Source: JAISDD01 sp031553935
Lineage (GTDB): Bacteria; Bacillota; Syntrophomonadia; Syntrophomonadales; Syntrophomonadaceae
NCBI GenBank assembly: GCA_031553935.1
Contig: JAVBKS010000013.1
Span: 1-64,000 of the forward strand
Direction: 5' to 3'
Length of the DNA stretch: 64,000 nt
Positions 51,251 to 61,184 of the stretch are shown here, one piece after another (the first letter of the stretch is position 1; each line of letters opens with the position of its first letter). The notes under the pieces were generated by a model. The model had not been told where the DNA came from. It searched no databases and was given only the letters and a program-made list of their open reading frames with translations. The position numbers and the translations under genes are program-made.

Positions 51251-52447
51251 TTATGGGTTTATTAACATATGACCCAATTTTTCTTTTTTGGTTTTTAAAT
51301 AATTGCGGTTTTCTAGCTTGGAAAGCATTTCGATCGGAACTCTTTCAACGATTTCCAGCCCATAGCCTTCCAATCCTTTGACCTTTTTGGGGTTATTAGT
51401 TAAGAGGCGAATTCTATGAATGCCTAGATCAACCAGTATTTGAGCTCCAATTCCATAATCTCTTAAATCAGCAGGAAAGCCTAGCTCAAGATTTGCTTCT
51501 ACTGTATCTCTTCCTAAGTCTTGAAGCTTGTAGGCCTTAATCTTATTGCAAAGTCCAATTCCTCTACCCTCTTGGCGCATGTACAATACAACTCCCTGGC
51601 CTTCTTGTTCAATCATACTTAAGGCAGCATCTAATTGATCACCGCAATCACAGCGCTTTGAAGCAAAGACATCGCCTGTCAAGCACTCAGAATGTACTCG
51701 CACTAGAACCGGATCATCAGGTTTCCAATTGCCTTTAACAATAGCTAAATGCTCTTTTTCATCTAGCAAAGAATTATAGGCAACAGCCGTAAATATGCCG
51801 AATCTAGTCGGTAGCTGGGCGTCGTCTACGCGAATTATCATTTTTTCTTGTCGTCTTCGATATTCGATCAAGTCAGCAATTGTGATGACCTTTATATTGT
51901 GCTCCTGAGAAAACTTAATTAATTCAGGCATGCGCGCCATAGAACCGTCACTATTCATGATTTCACAGATTACCGCGGCAGGATAAAGGCCGGCTAAGGC
52001 TGTCAGATCAATCGATCCTTCAGTATGTCCAGCGCGCTTCAATACTCCTCCAGTTTTATAACGCAGAGGGAAAATATGACCTGGTCGCCTGAAATCAGCT
52101 GGTTGGCTCTGCTTATCTATAAGTTTAATAATGGTTTCAGACCTTTCAAAAGCCGAGATTCCAGTTGTGGTTTGTTTGTAGTCGACCGATACAGTAAAGG
52201 CCGTTTCATGGTTATCGGTGTTTTCGAAAACCATGGGTTTGATGTTCAATTCATCTAAGCGTTCTCCTAACATCGGAACACAAATTAGACCCCGAGCATG
52301 GGTTGCCATAAAATTTATTATTTCTGGAGTTGCTCTTTCAGCGGCAATGATTAAGTCACCTTCATTCTCACGGTCTTCATCATCGACCATGATAAGCATT
52401 TCTCCATTCTTTATTGCTCTGATTCCTTCTTCTATTGAGCTTATCAT
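51251..52447 (-). CDS. ribBA: Bifunctional DHBP synthase / GTP cyclohydrolase II
   Basis: 398 residues from ATG 52447 (GGAGG upstream). The N-terminal RibB domain has VDDEDRENEGDLI, RPGHIFPLRY, and GHTEGSIDL with the metal His; the C-terminal RibA domain has HSECLTGDVFASKRCDCGDQL (zinc Cys), RQEGRGIGL and DLGIHRIRLLTNNPKK. It feeds both branches of riboflavin synthesis. Confidence 0.97.
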   Translation of the reverse strand: MISSIEEGIRAIKNGEMLIMVDDEDRENEGDLIIAAERATPEIINFMATHARGLICVPMLGERLDELNIKPMVFENTDNHETAFTVSVDYKQTTTGISAFERSETIIKLIDKQSQPADFRRPGHIFPLRYKTGGVLKRAGHTEGSIDLTALAGLYPAAVICEIMNSDGSMARMPELIKFSQEHNIKVITIADLIEYRRRQEKMIIRVDDAQLPTRFGIFTAVAYNSLLDEKEHLAIVKGNWKPDDPVLVRVHSECLTGDVFASKRCDCGDQLDAALSMIEQEGQGVVLYMRQEGRGIGLCNKIKAYKLQDLGRDTVEANLELGFPADLRDYGIGAQILVDLGIHRIRLLTNNPKKVKGLEGYGLEIVERVPIEMLSKLENRNYLKTKKEKLGHMLINP

Positions 52448-52527
52448 TACTTTTCCTCCCATCGAGTGCCTTTTTGTTTTGAAATATTTATTTTACGTTT
52501 ATGATTGCCTGCAATAGCCAATATTAA

Positions 52528-53187
52528 TTATATAAAGCCATTTTCAGCAAGAAATCCAAGATTCAGGCGTTTTTCATTTTTTGCCCCTGGGGGATGCAAT
52601 AGTTTTTCAATATAGCGCCCGATTATATCACTTTCAATGTTGACTAGTTCCCCTATCTCCTTATTTCCCAGGGTTGTATAATGCGCGGTATGCGGAATAA
52701 GCGAAACACTAAAGCTTTCGTCATTCGCCTCCACAACAGTTAGACTTATGCCGTCAATGGCAATTGATCCTTTGGTAACTGTATAACGCATAATTTCAGG
52801 AGGAGCAGCAAAAGTAAATACTATCGCTATCTCACTCTTTCGTTTGTCGGTGATTCGTCCTATTCCATCAACATGTCCTTGGACTATATGGCCACCTAAG
52901 CGATCTTCAAGTCTTAGAGCACGTTCAAGATTAACTTCGCTTCCAACCTTTAGTTTTCCTAAAGTAGTCTTACTTACAGTCTCTGGCATAGCCTCAACAC
53001 TAAACTCATTTGCAGAGTAATTTACAACCGTTAAGCAAACTCCATTTACCGCAATACTATCACCTAATTTTACTTGTTGCAGTACCTTGTCAGCTTGAAT
53101 GGTTAATTTCATTGACTTTGAATTGCTTACCATTGTCGAAAGCTTACCTTTTTCTTCAATTAATCCCGTAAAGATATCGATCACCAT
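52528..53187 (-). CDS. ribE: Riboflavin synthase alpha chain
   Basis: About 215 residues with two lumazine-binding repeats. First repeat FTGLIEEKGKLS…GDSIAVNGVCLTVV, second GHIVQGHVDGIGRI…GSIAIDGISLTVV. It dismutates lumazine to riboflavin. I keep ATG 53187, which overlaps the ribD stop (ATGGTGA). The family normally begins MFTG; here that codon is ATC 53175 (…IFTGLI), 4 nt after GGTGAT, so an ATC start is possible. Confidence 0.95.
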   Translation of the reverse strand: MVIDIFTGLIEEKGKLSTMVSNSKSMKLTIQADKVLQQVKLGDSIAVNGVCLTVVNYSANEFSVEAMPETVSKTTLGKLKVGSEVNLERALRLEDRLGGHIVQGHVDGIGRITDKRKSEIAIVFTFAAPPEIMRYTVTKGSIAIDGISLTVVEANDESFSVSLIPHTAHYTTLGNKEIGELVNIESDIIGRYIEKLLHPPGAKNEKRLNLGFLAENGFI

Positions 53188-54287
53188 CCCGTATATGCTG
53201 TAACCAGCAAATCATCATCCATACTTTCTACTTTGACATGGCGTAGCTGCCATGCATCATTCATTTTTTCGATACCATTTCCGCCTACTGGCGAAACCGC
53301 ATGCTGACCCCCGATTATTTTGGGGGCAATAAACCAATGAACCTTGTCGATTAAACCCGCATGCAACATTGAAGCATTAAGTGCTGCTCCTCCTTCTAGT
53401 AGAATGCTCATTATGCCCATCTCAGCTAATTTGCCAAGCGCAATATCAAGTGGAATCTCATAGGCTTCACCAGCACATTCAATGATCTTTACTCCTCTAT
53501 CAGCCAAAGCCAATTTTTTCGCAGAATCACTATTTTCACTGCAAATAATAATCGTATCTTGGGTCTTGCAGGTTTTAACCAAAGTAGCATCTAATGGCAA
53601 TCGGAGATCGCCGTCGATTATTACTCTAATAGGATCCCTCTTATTCGGGCTATTAATTCTGGTATTAAGCTGGGGATCATCCGCAAGGACAGTTCCACTG
53701 CCTACCATAATGGCATCATATGTGTTGCGAAGTTGATGTACAAATTCACGAGATTTTTCACAGCTTACCCAACGCGAATCACCACTGGCGCTAGCGATTT
53801 TTCCATCTAGAGTCATGGCAACCTTTAAAGTTACAAAGGGCCGATTAAAAACAATATACTTGCAGAAGAATTCATTAAGTTGCTTGGCTTCATCTTCTAG
53901 TACCCCGACTTGCGTTATTATCCCGGCAGCATTGAGTAATTGCTCACCTTTTCCTGACATCAGCGGGTTGGGATCCAGCATCGCAATGACTACCTTTTTA
54001 ATTCCTGCGTTAATTATAGCTGTAGTGCATGGCGGGGTTTTACCAAAATGACAACAAGGCTCTAAAGTGACGAAAAGAGTTGCTCCCCTAGCTTCCGCCC
54101 CAGCTTCTTCAAGTGCAATTATTTCTGCATGAGCTGTTCCTGCCTTTTGATGATAACCTCGTCCGATAATCTGACCATCTTTTAGTATCAATGCTCCCAC
54201 CATAGGATTAGGACTAGTGCGGCCATAAGCTTTTCGGGCCAGTTCTAAGGCCAAGGTCATATAATCCTGCTCATTTCTTATCTGCAT
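53181..54287 (-). CDS. ribD: Bifunctional riboflavin deaminase/reductase RibD
   Basis: 368 residues from ATG 54287 (AAGGAG upstream). The N-terminal deaminase domain has TSPNPMVGALIL, AGTAHAEIIALEEAG and TLEPCCHFGKTPPCT with the zinc His and Cys; the C-terminal reductase has TLDGKIASASGDSRW and VGSGTVLADDPQLNTR. First gene of the FMN-riboswitch operon ribD-ribE-ribBA-ribH. It overlaps ribE by 7 nt. Confidence 0.97.
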   Translation of the reverse strand: MQIRNEQDYMTLALELARKAYGRTSPNPMVGALILKDGQIIGRGYHQKAGTAHAEIIALEEAGAEARGATLFVTLEPCCHFGKTPPCTTAIINAGIKKVVIAMLDPNPLMSGKGEQLLNAAGIITQVGVLEDEAKQLNEFFCKYIVFNRPFVTLKVAMTLDGKIASASGDSRWVSCEKSREFVHQLRNTYDAIMVGSGTVLADDPQLNTRINSPNKRDPIRVIIDGDLRLPLDATLVKTCKTQDTIIICSENSDSAKKLALADRGVKIIECAGEAYEIPLDIALGKLAEMGIMSILLEGGAALNASMLHAGLIDKVHWFIAPKIIGGQHAVSPVGGNGIEKMNDAWQLRHVKVESMDDDLLVTAYTGW

Positions 54288-54301
54288 ACTACTCCTTAAA
54301 T

Positions 54302-54325
54302 AAAAAAGAACCCTTATTCGGGTTC
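54302..54325 (-). terminator. Riboswitch terminator before ribD
   Basis: On the minus strand GAACCC (54325–54320) pairs with GGGTTC (54313–54308), followed by TTTTTTATTT. It lies between the FMN riboswitch and ribD, so it is the terminator hairpin of the switch. Confidence 0.85.
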
Positions 54326-54361
54326 GGGATAACAAATATAGGCATACGAATATGCATATTG

Positions 54362-54473
54362 TCTTTCTTCTCCCATCCAGACTTTGACTGTCGGCTTCGG
54401 ACTCTCACCGAATCATGCATTACGCTCGCGGGCTTTACCGCCGATTGGGAATTTCACCCATCCCCGAAGAAAG
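54362..54473 (-). promoter_or_regulatory. FMN riboswitch (RFN element)
   Basis: On the minus strand the RFN landmarks appear in order: CTTCGGGGATGGGTGAAATT, CGGCGGTAAAGCCCGCGAGC, GGTGAGAGTCCGAAGCCGAC and AGTCAAAGTCTGGATGGGAG, closed by the CTTTCTTC/GAAGAAAG end stem. FMN binding should end transcription at the adjacent hairpin. It controls ribDEBAH. Confidence 0.95.
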
Positions 54474-54562
54474 CATTTATTTATTTTTAACAATAGTATC
54501 ACTAGTGCATGCGCTGGTCAAGTTTGCAATTATTACTTGCTCAACAGCAAGCATAAAATTCA

Positions 54563-55213
54563 TTAAAAGAGTTCTTTTAATTGCTTAACTGCATGCGTTG
54601 GGTTATTGGCTTTGAAAACAAATGATCCCGCCACTAATACATCACAGCCTGCTGCCACTACTTTTCGGCCGGTTTCTGGATTGATTCCACCATCAACTTG
54701 AATTAAAGCAGCCGATTTTTTTGCTCCTAGCATACTCTTTAGTTCGACGATTTTAGGAATTACCCCTTGAATAAAGCTCTGTCCGCCGAATCCAGGGTTT
54801 ACTGACATTAGCAAAACTAGATCAATTTCTTCAATAATGCATTCCAATACATTTACAGGAGTTGCAGGGTTTAAGGCTACACCTGCTTTTATATTAGCTG
54901 CTTTTATCATAGCAATTGTGCGATGCAAATGAGGGCAGGCTTCTTCATGAACGGTTATGAGATCGGAACCCGCCTTAATAAAATCTGGAATCAATAAATC
55001 CGGCTTTTCAATCATCAAATGGACGTCGAAGAATAAATTCGTTTCCTTCCTTAAATTGCTGACAACCGGTGGCCCTATGGTTAGGTTGGGAACAAAGTGA
55101 CCGTCCATAACATCAATATGAAGCCAATCGGCGCCAGCCTTTTCTACTTCTTTTATGCTTTCAGCTAAGCGCGCGAAGTTTGCTGCTAATAACGAGGGTG
55201 CGATCAATGTCAT
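54563..55213 (-). CDS. rpe: Ribulose-phosphate 3-epimerase
   Basis: 216 residues from ATG 55213, 4 nt after the rsgA stop; an upstream ATG overlaps rsgA without a site. APSLLAANFARL, WLHIDVMDGHFVPNLTIGP with the metal His/Asp, HLMIEKPDLLIP, NPGFGGQSFIQGVI and VDGGINPETG are motifs. Interconverts ribulose-5-P and xylulose-5-P. Confidence 0.96.
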   Translation of the reverse strand: MTLIAPSLLAANFARLAESIKEVEKAGADWLHIDVMDGHFVPNLTIGPPVVSNLRKETNLFFDVHLMIEKPDLLIPDFIKAGSDLITVHEEACPHLHRTIAMIKAANIKAGVALNPATPVNVLECIIEEIDLVLLMSVNPGFGGQSFIQGVIPKIVELKSMLGAKKSAALIQVDGGINPETGRKVVAAGCDVLVAGSFVFKANNPTHAVKQLKELF

Positions 55214-55217
55214 TTTT

Positions 55218-56099
55218 TTAATACTTCTCTCTTTCTCTGCACTCATTGAGTAGTAACAAATAATTATTATATCTAAATTCAGCGATTATGTTTTCGTTAA
55301 CCGCAGCTTTAATCCCACAGTTCAATTCTTTGTCATGATAACAATCTGCATATTGGCAGTTTATTGAGCAATCAGAAAAATCCGGATAATAATCTCTAAG
55401 TTCTCTGCTTCTAAAATTCGGTAATTCAAGAGAACTAAAGCCTGGGGTGTCCGCTATCCACCCTCCGGTTGTTAGGGGATATAATTCGACATGCCTGGTT
55501 GTATGTTTGCCCCGCCCTATTTTGCTACTTACTTCTTGCGTCCTTATTCTCTCTCCTTCAGGAGCTAGGCGGTTAATTAATGTAGACTTGCCTACACCTG
55601 ATGGTCCAGCCATGACAGCAATATTTTCGCTAATTAAACTCCTCAGCTCTGTAATGCCCTCATCTTCCCCTTTAGTGGTTACGATCAGTTTTATGCCATG
55701 CCGCGGATAATAATCAAGTATCTGCTCAGTAGTTTTGTCAGGTTCTAAATCAGATTTGTTCAAGAGGATGCAAGGTTTTAGCCCATGAAAGTATGTCAGT
55801 AATAAGAGGCGATCCAGGAGTAATAAATTGGGAGCTGGTTTATTGAAGGCGAAGACGATAATAACCAGATTAACATTTGCGATCCGAGGGCGGTAGAGCT
55901 GGTTTATTCGAGGAAGAATTTTTTCTAGCACTCCTCGGCCATCATCAAGAAGACTTATTTCAACGCGGTCGCCGGTTGTAGCCATTTCTTTAATTCGGCC
56001 CCGCATTTTACACTCGATTATTGTTCCGTTTGCCACCTGTACATAGTAGAAACTACTATACTTCTTCAATATAGTACCTTCCACTTTAACAAACTGCAT
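55218..56099 (-). CDS. rsgA: Ribosome small-subunit GTPase RsgA
   Basis: 293 residues. OB-fold N-terminus (SFYYVQVANGTIIECKMRGR), then a circularly permuted GTPase: NKSDLEP, GPSGVGKSTLINRL, DTPGFSSLEL. The C-terminal zinc knuckle has CQYADCYHDKELNC. It checks 30S subunit maturation. Clustered prkC-rsgA-rpe, as usual in Clostridia. Confidence 0.96.
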   Translation of the reverse strand: MQFVKVEGTILKKYSSFYYVQVANGTIIECKMRGRIKEMATTGDRVEISLLDDGRGVLEKILPRINQLYRPRIANVNLVIIVFAFNKPAPNLLLLDRLLLLTYFHGLKPCILLNKSDLEPDKTTEQILDYYPRHGIKLIVTTKGEDEGITELRSLISENIAVMAGPSGVGKSTLINRLAPEGERIRTQEVSSKIGRGKHTTRHVELYPLTTGGWIADTPGFSSLELPNFRSRELRDYYPDFSDCSINCQYADCYHDKELNCGIKAAVNENIIAEFRYNNYLLLLNECREREKY

Positions 56100-56123
56100 A
56101 TTTTCCCACCTGCAAAAACATTA

Positions 56124-57959
56124 TTAGTTACCAATCAGCTGAAACGTCTTGAAATTCGCTCCATCTATGAAAACCTCAGCTATCCCGGATTTATTGAAGC
56201 TGATTGCCAAGGTGACCGGCTGCCCTCCCTGGTGCTGTTCATTATAAACAATACGCTCGCCTTGCTGGTCCTTAACTTTGACTTCCACTTTATGTGATTT
56301 ACTATCTTCAGGCAGAGTGAATTTGATTTCCTGATATGATAAAACACTTTGGCTGGAATTTATCGAAATCCCTACAGCAGTTTGTTCATCGACTAAGACA
56401 TCAGCGTCGATGCTTTGATAAAAAACTCTATCTGGGGATACGGTCGTATTTTGCTTCTTTTCTACAACTCCAAGGGTAAGTTTACTATCAGTTAATGCTT
56501 TTTCAGCAGCTTCTTGAGTAAGGCCTATGAGTTTAGGGACTTTAACTTTATTAGGCGCTTTACCAGTGCTGACCCTTATATCTACTTTCGTATCTCTGCT
56601 CTTAACTTCATTAGCCTCTGGGCTTTGGGAAGTAATAGTATTTTCCGCGAACCTATCGTCAAACTGATAATTGACTTTGCCGACTTTAAAGCCTTCATTT
56701 TTTATAAGTGCTTCCCCGTCGGTCCTAGTCAAGCCTACCACTCCAGGTATTTTAAACATTTCTTCACCAGTACTTATTATTACCTCAATCGTGCGTCCCG
56801 CCTTAACTTTAGCACTGGGCAAAGGATTTTGGGAAATGATATGGTCTTTTGCAACATCATTGCTGTTTTGTTCAGCGATAATCGAAATTTTCAAATCATT
56901 GGCAGCAAGCAGATCTTTTGCATCTTTTATGAGGCTGCCTCTAATCTCAGGCACTTCGATTTCCCGGCCAAACAAACCATCATTTACAAAAAAGAAACCG
57001 CTTACAAATCCCAACAGTATTGTTAATATCACGATAATCCTGGTGGTTCTAAACTTTCGTTTTACAACCTCCGGCTTCGGGTTGAGGGATGGGAGAATAA
57101 TTCTGCCATTGCCAGCCGATGCCTTTTGGTGATTTCCCGTGTTATTATCACGTAGTTCTACTAAGGCATTGCGCATTTCAAGCGCTGATTGAAATCTCTG
57201 GCTAGGAACTTTACTCATGGCCACCATAATCAAATTCTCTAACACTGGTGGAATATCTTCTTTAAGTTCCGACAAGGGCACAGGATCTTCATGAATATGT
57301 TTCAAAGCTACTGTAATAGTGCTCTCTGCTTCAAAGGGCAAGACTCCAGAGAGCATTTCATACATAATACAGGCAACCGAATAAATGTCTGTGGTCCTAT
57401 TAGTCGGTTCACCTTTGGCTTGCTCAGGCGATATATAGTGCACTGAGCCTTGAATATCTCGACCAAAAGTGATCGTGTCTGTTGATGGTGCTTTGGCGAT
57501 ACCAAAATCAGCAACTTTGGCAATACCCTCGGGGGTAATTATTATATTCTGCGGTTTGATGTCGCGATGAATAATTCCTTTTTCATGGGCATGATGTAAA
57601 CCATCCAAAACCATAATCGAAACATTTATTGCCTGGTCAATGGTAAAAGGCGCATCCGACTTTATTAATTCTTTTAGATTCTTACCTTCGATATATTCCA
57701 TTACGATATAGTAAACATTTCCATCTTGCCCGACATCATAAATGTTTACTAAATTCGGGTGAGACAGTTGAGCTGCTGCTAAGGCTTCAGTGCGAAAACG
57801 TTGTACGAAACTTATATCTCGCGAATAAATATCTTTTAATACCTTTACCGCTACAATTCTAGCTAAAGTTTGGCAATGTGCTTTATAAACAATTGCCATT
57901 CCACCTTCGCTTATCAATTCTAGGATTTCATATCTGCCGCCTAAACACGTGCCTATCAA
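56124..57959 (-). CDS. prkC: PASTA-domain Ser/Thr protein kinase
   Basis: 611 residues. The kinase domain (1–270) has SEGGMAIVYKA, AVKVLK, HRDIKPQNIII and VADFGIAKAP; a juxtamembrane linker leads to one membrane helix (about 310–330); three PASTA repeats follow (about 340–405, 406–470, 475–540) and a C-terminal beta domain. PASTA domains bind peptidoglycan fragments or beta-lactams outside. TTG 57959 follows GGAGGG. Pair of PrpC, 14 nt away. Confidence 0.97.
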   Translation of the reverse strand: MIGTCLGGRYEILELISEGGMAIVYKAHCQTLARIVAVKVLKDIYSRDISFVQRFRTEALAAAQLSHPNLVNIYDVGQDGNVYYIVMEYIEGKNLKELIKSDAPFTIDQAINVSIMVLDGLHHAHEKGIIHRDIKPQNIIITPEGIAKVADFGIAKAPSTDTITFGRDIQGSVHYISPEQAKGEPTNRTTDIYSVACIMYEMLSGVLPFEAESTITVALKHIHEDPVPLSELKEDIPPVLENLIMVAMSKVPSQRFQSALEMRNALVELRDNNTGNHQKASAGNGRIILPSLNPKPEVVKRKFRTTRIIVILTILLGFVSGFFFVNDGLFGREIEVPEIRGSLIKDAKDLLAANDLKISIIAEQNSNDVAKDHIISQNPLPSAKVKAGRTIEVIISTGEEMFKIPGVVGLTRTDGEALIKNEGFKVGKVNYQFDDRFAENTITSQSPEANEVKSRDTKVDIRVSTGKAPNKVKVPKLIGLTQEAAEKALTDSKLTLGVVEKKQNTTVSPDRVFYQSIDADVLVDEQTAVGISINSSQSVLSYQEIKFTLPEDSKSHKVEVKVKDQQGERIVYNEQHQGGQPVTLAISFNKSGIAEVFIDGANFKTFQLIGN

Positions 57960-57973
57960 CGTATTCCCTCCAT

Positions 57974-58681
57974 CTAAATTGAAGCTAGAATTACCGTAAT
58001 ATTATCACTGCCGCCTCTATCTAAAGCGCTAATGACGAGATTATTGGCTGATTCCTTCAAACTATTAGATTTTTGCACTATCGTTTTCATTTCGCTCTGA
58101 CTCAAAAGATCGGTAAGCCCATCACTACATAACAAGATTATATCGCCATTTTTTAGGCGCTCGAAATAATTATCAATTTTCACTTGTTCTTCAACCCCAA
58201 GCGCCCGAGTTAAAACATGGTTGTATGGGCTTTTGATGGCTTCATTAGCAGATAATAAGCTTTCAATTATCATTTGTTCAGCTAGAGTATGATCATGTGT
58301 GATTTTTTTTATAAAACTGTCTCTTATCAAAAATAAACTACTATCGCCAATATGAGCAATCGACAGAGTCTTTTCGTTAATCATTGCTGCAGTTAAAGTA
58401 GTACCCATACCATGTAGGTCTAAATGTTTCAAAGCATGATTGAATATGAACTCATTAGCTTCTGCTATGACATCATTTAACATTTCTATAGTTTGTTCAA
58501 ACTTATGGGATGCAATTCTGCGTTGAATTATTTCAATAGCCATTGCGGATGCAATTTCGCCGCCATTATGCCCACCCATTCCGTCACAGACTACTAATAA
58601 ACCATATTTCTCGTTTACTAAATAATTATCTTCATTATTACTTCTTACTAAACCTTGATCTGATAAAACAGCTATGTTCAT
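57974..58681 (-). CDS. prpC: PP2C-type Ser/Thr phosphatase
   Basis: 235 residues from ATG 58681 (GAGGAG upstream). LSDQGLVRSNNEDNYLV, VCDGMGGHNGGEIAS, GTTLTAAMI, AHIGDSSLFLI, LLCSDGLTDLL and GGSDNITVILA are the PP2C motifs with metal Asp residues. It reverses PrkC phosphorylation. Confidence 0.96.
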   Translation of the reverse strand: MNIAVLSDQGLVRSNNEDNYLVNEKYGLLVVCDGMGGHNGGEIASAMAIEIIQRRIASHKFEQTIEMLNDVIAEANEFIFNHALKHLDLHGMGTTLTAAMINEKTLSIAHIGDSSLFLIRDSFIKKITHDHTLAEQMIIESLLSANEAIKSPYNHVLTRALGVEEQVKIDNYFERLKNGDIILLCSDGLTDLLSQSEMKTIVQKSNSLKESANNLVISALDRGGSDNITVILASI

Positions 58682-58723
58682 AATACAACTCCTCATAGCC
58701 ATGAAGCAGCAAAGAATTCATGC

Positions 58724-59794
58724 CTAATATTTGGTTGTCATGGGGACCGCTAACTGCCCGCAGGCAGCATCGATATCCGCTCCATATTCGCTGCGAATAG
58801 TTACATTTAACCCGCCATTAACTAATTTGTTTTTGAATAAATTTACTTTTTCTTTGCTTGGCTTAGAAAAAACAAACTCATTAGTTTTATTATAGGGAAT
58901 TAGATTTATATTGACTAGCTTAGATTTGAAGAGAGTTATTAATTTATCCGCATCATTACTATTCATATTAACATTATCTAAAAGCAAGTATTCTATGGTA
59001 ACCCTTCGCCCGGTCAACTTAATATAATCATTAATCGCATTTATGAGTTTCTCAACATTGTATTTTTTGTTGATTGGCATCAATTGATTGCGCAAATCAT
59101 TGTCACAGGTATGCAGCGATACGGCAAGATTGATTTGCAACTCTTGCGCAGCTAGTTTTAATATTCCCTCTACCTCACCCGCAGTAGAAACGGTTATATG
59201 TCTTTGTCCAATATTAATCCCTTTGGCATCATTTAAAAACTTGATAGCATTAAGTACTTCATCTAAATTGAGCATGGGTTCTCCCATGCCCATAAAAACA
59301 ACATTACTGATCAGGCTTTGCTCATTACTTTTTAGACGTTTAATCAGCTCGCGATTTGCGCTTAATACCTGTCCAATCATCTCGTAATGAAAAAGGTTCC
59401 GCTGGAACCCAGATTGACCAGTTGAGCAGAAAGCACAGTTTAATGGGCAGCCAACTTGAGAAGATACGCATATCGTATACTTTGTATCTTTGTCATCGGT
59501 TTGCGGAATAACTACCGCTTCAACTTTTTTCTTATCTTCAAGTTCAAGCAAGAATTTTCTGCTTCCGTCTTTCGAGACTCTTTGTTTAAGAACTCTAGGG
59601 ATCGAAATTATTGCTAGCGAGTCAAGCCTAATGCGCAATTCTCTGGGTAAATCACTCATATCGTAAAATGAATTAACATATTTTTGGTAAATCCATTTTT
59701 GAATTTGTCGTCCGCGAAAAGCCGGCTCTCCCAATTCTTGCATGTAATTTTCTAATTCGAGCAATGTTTTTCCTAATAGTTGAATTCTATTCAT
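58724..59794 (-). CDS. rlmN: 23S rRNA A2503/tRNA A37 methyltransferase RlmN
   Basis: 356 residues from ATG 59794, overlapping the rsmB stop by one base. The radical SAM motif is SQVGCPLNCAFCSTGQSGF; the second-methyl-carrier Cys lies in EYGADIDAACGQLA; FMGMGEPMLN and SLHTCDND follow the family. It methylates C2 of A2503 and A37 of tRNAs. Confidence 0.96.
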   Translation of the reverse strand: MNRIQLLGKTLLELENYMQELGEPAFRGRQIQKWIYQKYVNSFYDMSDLPRELRIRLDSLAIISIPRVLKQRVSKDGSRKFLLELEDKKKVEAVVIPQTDDKDTKYTICVSSQVGCPLNCAFCSTGQSGFQRNLFHYEMIGQVLSANRELIKRLKSNEQSLISNVVFMGMGEPMLNLDEVLNAIKFLNDAKGINIGQRHITVSTAGEVEGILKLAAQELQINLAVSLHTCDNDLRNQLMPINKKYNVEKLINAINDYIKLTGRRVTIEYLLLDNVNMNSNDADKLITLFKSKLVNINLIPYNKTNEFVFSKPSKEKVNLFKNKLVNGGLNVTIRSEYGADIDAACGQLAVPMTTKY

Positions 59795-61170
59795 TAATTG
59801 GTTGGCTTCCTCCTTAATAAAGCAAAGAACATACCATTGGTTCCGAATTGCCCTGGATAAATCTGCATCATACCAGGTGTCGATCCAAGACTCTGGCAAT
59901 GATTTCGCAATTCAGCAGGCAATAAATGGCTGAAATCCTCGAGACAAAATTCTCTGTTATCATTAATAAACGCGGTAATAAGTTCTTCATTTTCGCTGCT
60001 GTTTAAAGTACAGGTACTGTATAAGAGTTTGCCATCCGGCAAAAGACATGCTGCTGCTTTCATTAATAACTGCTTTTGCACAGAAATGAGATCAGCAATC
60101 CTTTCCTCGCTTATGCGCCACCTGGAATCCGCTCTTCTGCTTAAAACTCCCAACCCTGAACAAGGAGCATCCAATAACACCTTATTTCCTAGTTCAATAT
60201 TTTCCAAACCATGCCTAAGATCTTGACAATATGCTTTTACATTAGTGATTCCCAGGCGGGCACAGTTTTTGGATAATAAGTCTATTTTTTGTTCATAAAG
60301 GTCAAATGCGTAAATTATTCCTTGGTTTTGCATTAACTCTGCCATGTGAGTAGTTTTACCGCCAACTCCGCAGCACAAATCATAAATCACTTCACCAGGT
60401 TTGGGATCCAGTATACTAGCACATAAAATGGAAGCAGGGTCTTGCACATAGAATAAGCCTTGCTTGAAACATTCACTATCAGCAATACTAGTTGCTAATT
60501 CCAATACTTGCAGAGCTTGTCCGTGAATTGGCATGGGGATAGCAACAATGTTTTCAGCATTCAGTAGCTCGATGAGTTCTTCCCGGGAACACTTTAAACA
60601 ATTGTTTCTTAAACACAATAACTGCGCTTTGTTATTGAACTTTAATATCTCTTCCACTATCTCTTTAGGGTAATTTTTTCTTAGAAGAGCAATTATCCAT
60701 AATGGATGAGAATAATAAGTGCTGAGCTCACTGTCATTTCCCTGAGGCAACTCAATGCTATCTTTCCTGCGAACAATATTGCGCAATACTCCATTGATCA
60801 CCCGGCTCAAGTCATGATTACAAAACTTTTTCCCTAATTCCACCGCTTCGCTGACACTGGCATAAGCAGCCGACTTGTGCATGAAAAGCAATTGGTAAGC
60901 TGATAAACGCAGTATTGAGCGCAACCATGGGTTTTGTCTATTGATTGGAGATTTCAAAAAAAGGTTTAGTACCTCATCGAGATGCATAACCATTCGAACG
61001 GTTCCGTTTACCAATTCAGTTATAGTGCGACGTTCATTTATAGAGTAAGTATTAGCACGTAAGCTCTTATTAAGCTCGATATTTGCATAAGCTCCTTCTT
61101 CCAGCACTTGATAAATGATGCGCAGACCGGTTTCCCTGTAATTATTAACAGCTTTATTTTGGGCTTTCAA
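59794..61170 (-). CDS. rsmB: 16S rRNA m5C967 methyltransferase RsmB
   Basis: 458 residues. N-terminal NusB-like helical domain (about 1–145), then a class I methyltransferase domain: DLCCGVGGKTTHMAELM, LDAPCSGLGVLSRRADSRW and STCTLNSSENEELI with the catalytic Cys. It forms m5C967. TTG 61170 follows CGAGGA. It overlaps rlmN by one base. Confidence 0.95.
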   Translation of the reverse strand: MKAQNKAVNNYRETGLRIIYQVLEEGAYANIELNKSLRANTYSINERRTITELVNGTVRMVMHLDEVLNLFLKSPINRQNPWLRSILRLSAYQLLFMHKSAAYASVSEAVELGKKFCNHDLSRVINGVLRNIVRRKDSIELPQGNDSELSTYYSHPLWIIALLRKNYPKEIVEEILKFNNKAQLLCLRNNCLKCSREELIELLNAENIVAIPMPIHGQALQVLELATSIADSECFKQGLFYVQDPASILCASILDPKPGEVIYDLCCGVGGKTTHMAELMQNQGIIYAFDLYEQKIDLLSKNCARLGITNVKAYCQDLRHGLENIELGNKVLLDAPCSGLGVLSRRADSRWRISEERIADLISVQKQLLMKAAACLLPDGKLLYSTCTLNSSENEELITAFINDNREFCLEDFSHLLPAELRNHCQSLGSTPGMMQIYPGQFGTNGMFFALLRRKPTN

Positions 61171-61184
61171 TATAATATCCTCGA

